A stretch of DNA of 64,000 nucleotides from Alicyclobacillus tolerans (GTDB lineage: Bacteria > Bacillota > Bacilli > Alicyclobacillales > Alicyclobacillaceae): positions 1-64,000 of the forward strand of contig NZ_JXBW01000012.1 of NCBI RefSeq assembly GCF_001447355.1, read 5' to 3'. Below are positions 8,681 to 16,625 of this stretch, piece by piece. The position numbers and the translations under genes are program-made. Each line of letters starts with the position of its first letter. The stretch's first letter is position 1. Below the pieces are notes generated by a model that was given only the letters and a program-made list of their open reading frames with translations, was not told where the DNA came from and did not search any database.

Positions 8681-9348
8681 AGCCACAGCGATTGCCTTTT
8701 ATCTATACATGGGTGGTTGTCGCTGCCGTCATCGCGGGATCGTATGCACTGGTTTTTCTCACAGACCCGGCGCCGGCATCTGCCAATCGGATGCACTGGT
8801 ACGTTGCGAGGGCGTCTGGTATGACGGCGTATATCTTGCTGGCGATTGCAGTATTGCTTGGGGCGTCGAGTTCAACCGGACTTTTTGACCGGTGGAAGTT
8901 GCGTAAACTGACGACGCAGCTACACCAGTTTTCTGCCCTGCTTGTGTTTCCGTTTCTTTTCTTTCACTTATGGGGTCTGCATGCCGATACCATGGTGCCG
9001 TTCCCGCTGCCATCGCTGTTCATTCCGTTTGATGCAGGCTATCGCGCACTCGCCGTTGGCCTAGGTATTCTCGTCATGTATGGATGGATTTTGCTCATCG
9101 TCACATCCTATTTTCGGGAGAAGCTAAACGCCAAGGTCTGGCGAACGATCCACGTCCTCGCGTTCCCCATGTTCATCGCCGTCACACTGCATGGGCTCTT
9201 CTCAGGCACGGATACAGGAAAGCCATGGGCGATTTTGATCTATGCAGTGCCGAGCGCCTTGTTTTTGCTGGTGTTCGGGCGTCGGCTCTTCGCGGCGCGA
9301 TCTCGCCGGCAGTCTCTGAAATCGAAAGAGCATACGCGCCCAGTGTGA
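8665..9348 (+). CDS. Ferric-reductase-like transmembrane haem protein
   Basis: A 227-residue integral membrane protein with about six hydrophobic helices of the ferric-reductase-like transmembrane domain family (Fre/MsrQ/NOX type), which carries electrons across the membrane through two b-haems. Two histidine pairs are seen: LHQFSALLVFPFLFFH in one helix and IHVLAFPMFIAVTLH in another. It lacks a C-terminal FAD/NAD(P) domain, so it needs a separate electron donor and acceptor. The ATG at 8665 overlaps apbE and has GGAGG 10 bases upstream. Together with apbE it suggests a flavin-linked extracytosolic electron path. Confidence 0.85.
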   Translation: MQLIVKPQRLPFIYTWVVVAAVIAGSYALVFLTDPAPASANRMHWYVARASGMTAYILLAIAVLLGASSSTGLFDRWKLRKLTTQLHQFSALLVFPFLFFHLWGLHADTMVPFPLPSLFIPFDAGYRALAVGLGILVMYGWILLIVTSYFREKLNAKVWRTIHVLAFPMFIAVTLHGLFSGTDTGKPWAILIYAVPSALFLLVFGRRLFAARSRRQSLKSKEHTRPV

Positions 9349-9387
9349 TCACGTCGCAGATGAACCGTGCGCAGCCACAATGTAGAC

Positions 9388-9424
9388 AAACAGCGCCGGA
9401 TGAACTTCGTCCGGCGCTGTTTTG
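9388..9424. terminator. Bidirectional intrinsic terminator
   Basis: An inverted repeat of about 14 bp (ACAGCGCCGGA with TCCGGCGCTGT) around TGAACTTCG is flanked by TTTT on the plus side and AAA on the left. It separates the convergent haem-protein operon and the broken binding-protein gene. Confidence 0.85.
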
Positions 9425-9434
9425 ATCTGGCGAC

Positions 9435-10460
9435 TTAACCAATGGGCTTAAGATGATCCATGACAATGGCTGCCGACTGATAATTGTACGGCGATGGATC
9501 AATCCAGAGGTTGCTTTGTGTTGACCAGCCCGTGAATTGTGCGTCGTTGTACTCATACCACAACGCACCGTTGAGAAGTGGAATAACCGGCAGTTGCTCG
9601 GCGGCAATCTTCTCAATCTTGTAGATATCGTTCTTCTGTTGCGTGACGTTTGTCGTCTTGGAGAAGTCCGACAGGGCCGCATCGACCGTCGCGTTCTTGT
9701 ACCCCTCGATATTAAACGAGCCGTTCGAGTCCAGCATGTCGTAATACAAGGTGTATGGCGTTGGGCCGACATTCGTCCAGGAGATGGCGAGATCGTAGGT
9801 TGGCTTCTGCCCTGCGCCAGGATCGATCTGGTTGTAGTATGCCGAATACTGTTCCTGCTGGACGTTGACGTTGATACCAATCTTCTGAAGATCTTGCTTG
9901 ATCAGCAACGCGTCTTCGTCCCAATCGCTCCAACCGGCGACAACCAAGAGATTAAACGACAATTCTTTGCCGTTTTTCGCGAAAATGCCGTTCTTGTCCT
10001 TTTTAAAACCGGCCGCAGTCAACAGCTTGACCGCCTTCGCATCGCTCTGTGTGAATGTTTTGTCGGCGGCTGGCAATTTCGGATCAAGCCAAGACTTCTG
10101 CGGCGGCAATACGAGGCCATTGGGAGATGCGACGCTCTCGTATCCCGTTTCTCCTTTTACCGACAGCTGTGTCCGATTGATAGCCGCGCTGATGGCCTCG
10201 CGCACCGGGAGTTGTGCCAATAGCGGATTGTTCAAATTCGGGTACAGCTCCACTGGGTTGTTGGGCGGAAAGTAGTAGTGATTGTGCTTCGGATTTGCCG
10301 CCACAAACGTCTTCTGAATGTCCGGGATGTTGATTCCTGCGTACTGGATTTGCCCGCTGGCTAGAGCGAGACCGGCAGGTTGGTTGGTCGCGTACGCTGG
10401 ATAACTCAGAATTTGAACCTTCGGAGCCCCGTTGTAATAGCTTGGATTGGCTTCGTATTT
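9435..10460 (-). pseudogene. Peptide-type ABC binding protein, C-terminal fragment
   Basis: This is the C-terminal part of an SBP_bac_5 (OppA/DppA-like) solute-binding protein. Family features include SLLVVAGWSDWDEDALLIKQDLQ-like text near the hinge and the terminal VMDHLKPIG. The reading frame is open back to 10460 but shares no start with the N-terminal half; the first available start inside it is GTG at 10304. A 164-bp partial tandem duplication separates the halves and shifts the frame by two. Deleting one copy would restore a normal protein of about 552 residues. Confidence 0.85.
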
Positions 10461-10624
10461 GCCGCCACAAACGTGTTCTGAATGTCCGGGATGTTGATAC
10501 CTGCGTACTGGATTTGCCCGCTGGCTAGAGCGAGATCGGCAGCTTGGTTGGTCGCGTACGCTGGATAGCTCAGAATTTGAACCTTCGGAGCCCCGTTGTA
10601 ATAGCTTGGATTGGCTTCGTATTT
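10297..10624. repeat. 164-bp tandem duplication (two copies, 5 differences)
   Basis: Copy A is 10297-10460 and copy B is 10461-10624, directly abutting. They differ at five positions (about 97% identity). The unit lies wholly inside the binding-protein coding sequence. Because 164 is not a multiple of three, the duplication breaks the gene. It may be a true duplication or a join between two sequence variants in the assembly. Confidence 0.95.
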
Positions 10625-11257
10625 GACGTCTTGCGTCGAGAAGGACATCAACTTGAACGGGCCTGTACCGATTGCCTTATCGTGCGTGATTTTGGCTTTG
10701 GCGGGGTCGCCAAGGTTCGCCCATTCATGTTGAGGTACGATGTATGTACCGCCAAGCACGTACTGCTCTGCAAAGGGAATATTGGGTTGCTTAAACTGGA
10801 AGACGACTTTGTAGTTTCCTTCCGCTTTCACGCTGGACAACTGTTGCCAGATGCCATTGGTGTCGGCGTCAGGGTACTTCTTCAACTCATCGAATGTGAA
10901 GACCACATCCTGTGCGGTGAACGGCTTTCCGTCCGTCCACTTCGCCTTCGGTTGCAGGTTGACGGTCAACGTCTTATTGCCGTTGCTGAATGTGAAACTT
11001 TTGCCGAGCAAGTCAAACTGCTTGCCAGTCGTGTTGTCGAAATAGAAAAGGGTTTCGTAAATATTGCCCAAAGTACCGGAAACGCTGTTGGTGCCGGCAA
11101 ACGGATTGAAGTTATCCTGCCAGGTAGCCCACACGTTTGGCACGACCGTCAACGTGGTTGGTGCAGATGTTGCAGAAGCTGTCGTAGCAAGCCCCGAGAG
11201 GGAGATCAGCGCTGCCGCAGGCGCTGTTAATGCGACTGCCCATGCCTTTTTTGACAT
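10406..11257 (-). pseudogene. Peptide-type ABC binding protein, N-terminal fragment
   Basis: This is the N-terminal half of an extracellular family-5 solute-binding protein, broken at the duplication. It begins with a Sec signal peptide (MSKKAWAVALTAPAAALISL, then an A-x-A site near residue 30) and lacks a lipobox cysteine, unusual for a Gram-positive binding protein. The family signature LQPKAKWTDGKPFTAQDVVFTF is intact. After copy B of the repeat the frame runs into 17 unrelated residues and stops at 10406. The ATG has a GGGGGA box. No permease or ATPase genes are adjacent, so it would serve a transporter encoded elsewhere. It lies downstream of the LacI-type operator at 11392. Confidence 0.88.
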
Positions 11258-11375
11258 ATGAATCCCCCTACAATCTTTGTCGTAATCAAGTGATTTCTAG
11301 ATAGCCACAATAGAAACCGATTTCGAATTACCTGCCAGCTACCCCCTCCTGTTGGATAAAATTTCTGACGACAAC

Positions 11376-11405
11376 ATCTTAGCACTTGTCATAAAGCGCT
11401 TTCAA
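11376..11405 (-). promoter_or_regulatory. Promoter with overlapping LacI/CcpA-type operator upstream of the binding-protein gene
   Basis: On the minus strand TTGAAA (11405-11400), an 18-base spacer and TAAGAT (11381-11376) form a plausible sigma-A promoter. The palindromic core GAAAGCGCTTT (11392-11405 region) overlaps the -35 box, as expected for a LacI-family repressor or a catabolite-response element. The neighbouring lacI gene carries a related site. Confidence 0.65.
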
Positions 11406-11524
11406 TATGCCGGCAAAAGAAAATTTTCAAATGACAAATAGGGATTTTGAATGGAATCTTGATATTCCCGTCTCTCTCTAAACATGATGAGATCAATAGA
11501 AAGACGGGAATGACTCGAAAGCGA

Positions 11525-12562
11525 TTACGCCCTGCGGAGGCTTGTCGAAAGTTGCGGAGCTGAACCAATACCAATTCTTTTGACACTCGAACGGACCACC
11601 AATTCGATAGGAACCGTCAACACAGCCGGAGGTTTGTTCGGGTTCTGCATGAGCTCAAGTAACTCGTGCCCTGCCATGCGGCCCATTTCCTCTTTATTCT
11701 GACGAATGGTGGTCAAGGCAGGTGTGACATACGCGGCAAGCTGGACATCGTCAAAGCCAATCAATGAAATGTCGTCTCCAGGTGTCAACCCTGCCTCGCG
11801 CAAAGCCCGCATTGCGCCAATGGCCATCATATCCGAAGCGAAAAAAACTGCCGTTGGCAATTCCGGCAAGGCGAGCATTCTCTGCATGGCTTCATAGCCC
11901 GATTCTTCGGTAAAGTCCCCCTCCAAGACCCATTCTGCACGAAATGGCAGACCAAGTTCCTGCATCGCTTGATGATACCCCAGTGTCCGGTCATGTCCAG
12001 GTTTTGTCCCCGTTCTGTCGCCGACGAAACCGATGTAACGATGCCCCAGTTCGGCGAGGTGGCTTACAGCCACGCGGGCGCCGCCAATATTGTCGGACAC
12101 CAGATAGCTGGCACGCGAGCCTAAAAGGTCGAGATCGACCGAGATGATGGGAATACGGCTACGGGAAAGCGAGGTCAGCCCTGGCGATGTGCGGGGTACG
12201 CCGAGCAAAAATAGCCCATCGACATCGCGGTGGCGCGCCCGGGCCTCAAACCCTTGTGGCGTTTTCGATCCGTTGGTGGGCGAGAAAAAGAGCACATCGT
12301 AACCGCTTGCACCCACGACATCCTGAAAACTGGCAATGATATCGTGCAAAAACGGATGACGAAAACCCATTCCGGACTCATCTTGAAAGAAAACACCGAT
12401 GGACATCGATCTGCGCGTGACCAGACCGCGTGCGGCCGCACTCGGCTGGTAACCGAGTTCATTGGTGATGCGTTGCACTTTTTCGCGCGTCTTGGCGCTG
12501 ACATCGGGATATCCATTTAAGACCTTGGAGACAGTTGTAGCCGATACGCCGGCTCCCCTCGC
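11525..12562 (-). pseudogene. LacI-family transcriptional regulator, C-terminal portion after internal duplication
   Basis: This frame encodes a nearly complete LacI/GalR-type regulator from the recognition helix onward: GVSATTVSKVLNG, the hinge region and the periplasmic-binding-protein-like effector domain ending VKRIGIGSAPQL. Core motifs include FVGDRTG, AVFFASDMMAIGAMRAL and DISLIGFDDVQLA. It lacks its own start, because the 277-bp duplication moved the true start out of frame. Removing one repeat copy would give a 352-residue protein from the ATG at 12860. The binding-pocket ligand (a sugar or similar) cannot be predicted. Confidence 0.85.
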
Positions 12563-12839
12563 AAAAGAGCACATCGTAACCGCTTGCACCCACGACATCC
12601 TGAAAACTGGCAATGATATCGTGCAAAAACGGATGACGAAAACCCATTCCGGACTCATCTTGAAAGAAAACACCGATGGACATCGATCTGCGCGTGACCA
12701 GACCGCGTGCGGCCGCACTCGGCTGGTAACCGAGTTCATTGGTGATGCGTTGCACTTTTTCGCGCGTCTTGGCGCTGACATCGGGATATCCATTTAAGAC
12801 CTTGGAGACAGTTGTAGCCGATACGCCAGCTCGCCTCGC
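12286..12839. repeat. 277-bp tandem duplication inside the lacI-type gene
   Basis: Copy A (12286-12562) and copy B (12563-12839) abut and are identical except for two changes near the right end (GGCTCCCCTCGC against AGCTCGCCTCGC). The unit covers the DNA-binding domain and the start of the effector domain. 277 bp shifts the frame by one, so the regulator is interrupted. Confidence 0.95.
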
Positions 12840-12860
12840 AATATCATAGATAGTGGTCAT
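12459..12860 (-). pseudogene. LacI-family transcriptional regulator, N-terminal fragment
   Basis: From the ATG at 12860 this frame encodes the complete helix-turn-helix (TIYDIARRAGVSATTVSKVL) and hinge, then the first part of the effector domain to SGYDVLF. It then enters the second repeat copy in the wrong frame and stops at 12459 after about 133 residues. As written, the product could bind DNA poorly at best, since it lacks the dimerisation and ligand domain. GGAAG lies about 10 bases upstream of the start. Confidence 0.85.
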
Positions 12861-12983
12861 TGCAACAACTTCCTTTTTCTCTGTAGTGTCAATCACCCAG
12901 CCCCAGCTGTGCTTTGGCCCGTTGCGCAAATCAAGCTTTCTAAATGCCTGCCAGCATGATCCTCTGGCGCGCTCGAGCCACGT

Positions 12984-12999
12984 CCGAAATCGCTTTCGG
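12984..12999 (-). promoter_or_regulatory. Candidate autoregulatory operator upstream of lacI
   Basis: A 16-bp palindrome, CCGAAA-TCGC-TTTCGG, lies about 125 bases upstream of the lacI start and just downstream of a TACAAT -10 box (13014-13019, minus strand). The core resembles the sites at 11392 and 13109, as expected for an autoregulating LacI-family protein. Confidence 0.6.
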
Positions 13000-13108
13000 C
13001 ACCTCTTAGTCACATTGTATACCTTCGTGAATCGCAAGCAAATCCCTTTTCATGAGCTGCTATTTATGAGAAATTTTCGCGCATTCCAATTTTCTTGCCG
13101 ATTCATAT

Positions 13109-13137
13109 TTGAAAGCGTTACCCGAACGTGCTATTGA
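13109..13137 (+). promoter_or_regulatory. Promoter with overlapping operator upstream of the aldo/keto reductase
   Basis: TTGAAA (13109-13114), a 17-base spacer and TATTGA (13132-13137) give a good sigma-A promoter 37 bases before the reductase start. GAAAGCGTTA overlaps the -35 box and matches half of the operator seen at the lacI and binding-protein promoters. Confidence 0.65.
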
Positions 13138-13173
13138 TAGACATGATATCACGATGCGAAAGAGGTGTCTTGT

Positions 13174-14151
13174 GTGGAATTTACCAAGCTTGGCCGAACT
13201 GGGCTGATGGTCAGCCGACTGTGCCTTGGCACAATGAACTTCGGACCCGAAACCGATGAAAAGGACGCATTTCGCATTATGGACGCAGCGCTCGACGCTG
13301 GGATCAACTTTTTCGATACTGCGAACGTGTACGGTGGCGAAGGTCACCGTGGCCGGACAGAGGAAATTATCGGCCGTTGGTTCGCACAGGGAGGTGGGCG
13401 CCGCGAACGGGTTGTACTCGCGACCAAGGTTTACAACATCATGGAAGATCCACTCGATGGACCAAATGAGGGACGCGGCCTTTCAGCCTACAAAATTCGT
13501 CGACACCTCGAGGGCTCCTTGCGGCGCCTGCAGACCGATCATATTGAGTTGTATCAAATGCACCACGTCGATTTGCGTGTCACCTGGGACGAACTTTGGG
13601 GTGCCTTCGAAGTTGCCGTTTACCAAGGCAAAATTGGTTATGTAGGTGCAAGTAACTTTGCTGGATGGCATTTGGCTGTCGCCCAAGCTGCCGCGAAACA
13701 GCGCAACTTCCTCGGACTCGTCTCCGAGCAACATAAATACCACTTGCTATGTCGTGAACCGGAACTTGAAGTGTTGCCAAGTGCACATGCACACGGCATC
13801 GGCGTCATTCCTTGGAGCCCACTGGGCGGCGGTTTGCTCGGGCGCAACGCTTTGAATCGGACCGGATCGCGCAGTGCGCGCGCACATGCGGAAGTCGAGA
13901 AACACCGAACCCAATTGGAAGCGTTCAAGCAACTGGCCGACGAACTCGGTGAACCGCAAGATGTGATTGCACTCGCCTGGCTTCTTGCCAATCCAGCCGT
14001 CACGGCTCCCATCATTGGACCGCGGACGATAGAGCAACTTGAGGCCTCGCTGCGCGCCGTCGAAGTCAAGCTGACCGACGACGTGATGGAACGTCTGCAG
14101 GAAATCTTCCCCGGCCCGGGCAAACCCGCGCCCGAAGCCTATGCCTGGTAA
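13174..14151 (+). CDS. Aldo/keto reductase
   Basis: A 325-residue NADPH-dependent oxidoreductase with a TIM-barrel fold. The catalytic tetrad is visible: Asp in FFDTANVYGGE, the Tyr in the same motif, Lys in VLATKV and His in LYQMHHVD. The C-terminal cofactor motif IGPRTIEQLEASL is also present. The start is taken as GTG 13174, 6 bases after GAGGTG. It is transcribed away from the lacI-type gene, from a promoter overlapped by a LacI-type operator, so it probably belongs to the same regulon as the binding protein. It resembles the YghZ/Kv-beta-like branch; the substrate is unknown. Confidence 0.92.
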   Translation: MEFTKLGRTGLMVSRLCLGTMNFGPETDEKDAFRIMDAALDAGINFFDTANVYGGEGHRGRTEEIIGRWFAQGGGRRERVVLATKVYNIMEDPLDGPNEGRGLSAYKIRRHLEGSLRRLQTDHIELYQMHHVDLRVTWDELWGAFEVAVYQGKIGYVGASNFAGWHLAVAQAAAKQRNFLGLVSEQHKYHLLCREPELEVLPSAHAHGIGVIPWSPLGGGLLGRNALNRTGSRSARAHAEVEKHRTQLEAFKQLADELGEPQDVIALAWLLANPAVTAPIIGPRTIEQLEASLRAVEVKLTDDVMERLQEIFPGPGKPAPEAYAW

Positions 14152-14163
14152 GTGAATTGGCCA

Positions 14164-14195
14164 ATCGGCGCCGGTGCGTATCTCCCGGCGCCGAT
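14164..14195. terminator. Hairpin between convergent genes, candidate bidirectional terminator
   Basis: A perfect 11-bp inverted repeat (ATCGGCGCCGG with CCGGCGCCGAT) around a 10-base loop lies between the reductase stop and the SGNH hydrolase stop. There is no T run, so termination efficiency is uncertain. Confidence 0.5.
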
Positions 14196-14210
14196 AACCA
14201 TTCATGATGC

Positions 14211-14858
14211 CTAGCATTGCGAGCCAATTTCGCGCAAGAAGGCCCTGGCAATGACCATGTGCCCATTGATGTATGGATGGACGCGATCGCCAGACCAGCT
14301 CCATGTGTTCAGATGTTGCAGGCGCTCATCGAATTCGGCCTGCACGTCGATGAACGTCGCGCCGGTCTCATCAGCAACCGTTTTCATCGCAGCCGCATAT
14401 GCGTCCACCATGGCACGCATCGGATCGTTGCGGTTGGGCTCGAGGAAAAATGGGCTTAACAAGAACATCTCCTTAACGCGCGGGAGCGTCTTCGCCACAA
14501 GGGAACGCAATGTCTCTCGGTAGCGATCCAGGCTGACATGGTTCTCGTACAGTAGGCGCGCGTCAAACTGCCGCCAAACATCGTTGACGCCTATCATCAC
14601 CGACACGTAGTCAGGGCGTTGATCGATCACGTCGCGCTGCCAGCGCTCTTGCAAGTCGACCACGGTGTTGCCACTCGTCCCGACGTTGACGACACGTATC
14701 GGCCGGTCTGGATATAGTGCCTGTAGCATACCGTCGACGAACGCAACATAGCCAAAGCCAAGCCCTCCGCGGGGCGCTTCGCCAATCGGTTGCTGGCGGC
14801 CACAGTCAGTGATGGAGTCGCCAATCATCACGAGTTTGCTGTTTGCTTCTAAGCGCAT
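14211..14858 (-). CDS. SGNH/GDSL hydrolase family protein
   Basis: A 215-residue cytosolic esterase-like hydrolase. The four consensus blocks are present: GDSITDCG with the nucleophilic Ser, GTSGNTV (Gly), GVNDVW (Asn) and DRVHPYINGH with the Asp-His pair. The ATG at 14858 follows GGAGGC by about 9 bases. Members of this YxiM/rhamnogalacturonan-acetylesterase-like group often deacetylate sugars, but no adjacent sugar operon defines the substrate. It is 24 bases downstream of the RnfD-like gene stop on the same strand and may be cotranscribed. Confidence 0.9.
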   Translation of the reverse strand: MRLEANSKLVMIGDSITDCGRQQPIGEAPRGGLGFGYVAFVDGMLQALYPDRPIRVVNVGTSGNTVVDLQERWQRDVIDQRPDYVSVMIGVNDVWRQFDARLLYENHVSLDRYRETLRSLVAKTLPRVKEMFLLSPFFLEPNRNDPMRAMVDAYAAAMKTVADETGATFIDVQAEFDERLQHLNTWSWSGDRVHPYINGHMVIARAFLREIGSQC

Positions 14859-14881
14859 CCCATATTCGCCTCCGTTCCTAC

Positions 14882-15709
14882 CTATCCTATCACACTTTTC
14901 TGACGCGTTATCCAAAGCTTCCACAGATTTGCCGAGAGGAGGCCGATGAATAAATACGAAAGGCCGCCAAACGTCAGATAGATGAGACCGCTGACGATGG
15001 CCGAGATGGCACCAAAGCCAATCTGATGCCGATAGCGCGCCGGTGAAGTGGGCGGATCCGTCAACATAAAACACGCTAGGAACAAAGCGGAGTTGATGAT
15101 AGGGTTGCGAAACGCATCCGCAGCCAAGGCGACGTGAAAAGCGCCTTCGAACGCAAAAAAGGCTAAATAGACTACAAAAAAGGAGAAGAATTGCGGGAAC
15201 TTGTTGACGCGTTGGACGATGGCGTAACCAACGACAAGCACGATCGCGGCGCTCCACGCTGGCATCGCGGACAAATCCCCCCACCAACTTTCGCTTGCGT
15301 GAAACCCCACAATTGCGGCAAGCAGGCCGACCGCCGCCGGGTTGAAGATGGGTTTGCGGCTAATCCTCAGCACATGCTTGGACGCGATGGCGATGGCCGT
15401 CGTCGCGATCACAACTGCAATCGGCGTGTCTGCGGCAAGCACCAGCCCGATGATCAGCGCCGTCACCAGCCCACCGTCAGACAAGCGAATGGGGTAGCGC
15501 TGCAACCAAAGCGCGATGGTATCGCAGACAACAGCAGTGATGACCGCGACACAGACGTTGAAGATACCGTGCAGCGTTCCACCGTCGATGGCGCCTATGC
15601 ACAATAACAGACACAACAGCGTGAGTACCAACCCTTTTGGCGTCCGCAAATAGCGCATAAGACCTGTGCGTCGCCGCCGCTCTAGCGGTACCGTCCGCGT
15701 TTCACTCAT
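14882..15709 (-). CDS. RnfD/NqrB-like membrane protein
   Basis: A 275-residue polytopic protein of the NQR2/RnfD/RnfE family with about eight to ten hydrophobic helices. Family motifs are DGGLVTALIIGLVL, RKPIFNPAAVGLL and FMLTDPPTSP. In Rnf and Na+-NQR complexes this subunit binds flavin and helps move electrons across the membrane. Here no SGAT flavinylation motif is seen, so it probably works with the neighbouring FMN-binding protein. The ATG overlaps the end of apbE copy 2 by 8 bases. No other Rnf/Nqr subunits are present, making this a stand-alone module. Confidence 0.85.
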   Translation of the reverse strand: MSETRTVPLERRRRTGLMRYLRTPKGLVLTLLCLLLCIGAIDGGTLHGIFNVCVAVITAVVCDTIALWLQRYPIRLSDGGLVTALIIGLVLAADTPIAVVIATTAIAIASKHVLRISRKPIFNPAAVGLLAAIVGFHASESWWGDLSAMPAWSAAIVLVVGYAIVQRVNKFPQFFSFFVVYLAFFAFEGAFHVALAADAFRNPIINSALFLACFMLTDPPTSPARYRHQIGFGAISAIVSGLIYLTFGGLSYLFIGLLSANLWKLWITRQKSVIG

Positions 15710-16625
15710 CGATGTACACCTCCCACTTGTCCGTGCAACAAGTTGATAAGTCTGGCATGATAAGCAACGCTTCGGCACCGCAATCGGTAAGTAGGGCTCG
15801 TCCCTCGTCGGGCTGCAGGAGCATGGCCGCGGTCGATAAAGCGTCCGCCATCATGGCATAGGGGGCGATCACGGTTGCACTTATCGGCGTCTTGCCCGCG
15901 CCCCTCGGCAACACAATGTGCGATGCGTCTGGTACAACGGGACTTCTTCGCTCGTAATCGCCCGATGTGCAGACCGCGCGATTCGATATGGCTAATGTCG
16001 TCACCATGGCGTCAGGGATGCGCGGATGCCGGATCCCTACCCGCCACGACTCACCGCTCGGGCGAACTCCGCCGGCGTAAATGTCGCCACCTGCATCGAT
16101 CACAAACCCGTCGAGTGCCTGCAGTTGCGAGGCAGCAAGATCGACGGCAAACCCCTTGGCGACAGCACCGAGATCGATAACAACAGGTCTGTGCAACGTG
16201 ACCGTCTGGTGCTCGTCGTCCAATTCGATGTCCCGGTACGACGCGTCTTCCGGCGCAGATGAACTCGCGATAGAACGACCGGACTGATAGTCGACCACAA
16301 AACCAAGCTGCTCCATGCGGCGGCCGACGGCGGGATCGAAGCGACCCGCGGTGATATCCGCGATTGTCAGCGCAAACCGCAGCGGGTGATACAACAAAGG
16401 CGACACCGCAACAGGTTCGCCGACACACAGAAGCAACCGCCTCACCTCGCTGTCAGGCCGAAACCGCGAACAACTCGCTTCGACGTCATAAAACAGCGTG
16501 ATTGCGTTGTCGATGCGCTGTCTGATGGCGTCTTCTGAGTGCGTTCGCGAAACCCCAGTGATGGCAACACGCGTGTCCATCGCGACGAACTCCTTTTGTA
16601 CCAAGGCCGGCCGCCCCATTTGCAT
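15702..16625 (-). CDS. apbE: FAD:protein FMN transferase (ApbE), copy 2
   Basis: A 307-residue ApbE-family flavin transferase. Conserved stretches are KEFVAMDTRVAITG at the N-terminus, DLGAVAKGFAVDLAA and DAGGDIYAGG. The ATG at 16625 shares its A with the TGA of the upstream FMN-binding gene, a classic coupling arrangement; an internal ATG at 16580 would delete conserved residues. No signal peptide is seen. The gene order (FMN-binding protein, ApbE, RnfD-like) directly supplies a target: the FMN-binding protein carries the D-x-x-S-G-A-T motif. It is distinct in sequence from copy 1 at 7763. Confidence 0.92.
   Translation of the reverse strand: MQMGRPALVQKEFVAMDTRVAITGVSRTHSEDAIRQRIDNAITLFYDVEASCSRFRPDSEVRRLLLCVGEPVAVSPLLYHPLRFALTIADITAGRFDPAVGRRMEQLGFVVDYQSGRSIASSSAPEDASYRDIELDDEHQTVTLHRPVVIDLGAVAKGFAVDLAASQLQALDGFVIDAGGDIYAGGVRPSGESWRVGIRHPRIPDAMVTTLAISNRAVCTSGDYERRSPVVPDASHIVLPRGAGKTPISATVIAPYAMMADALSTAAMLLQPDEGRALLTDCGAEALLIMPDLSTCCTDKWEVYIDE

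Noticed and set aside
12175-12797. Open frames in both orientations over the lacI duplication that repeat each other almost exactly
   Set aside because: They are out-of-frame readings of the two repeat copies, without ribosome binding sites or family similarity.
10297-12839. Direct repeats as a CRISPR array
   Set aside because: Only two copies each, 164 and 277 bp long, abutting without spacers, and no cas genes in the window.
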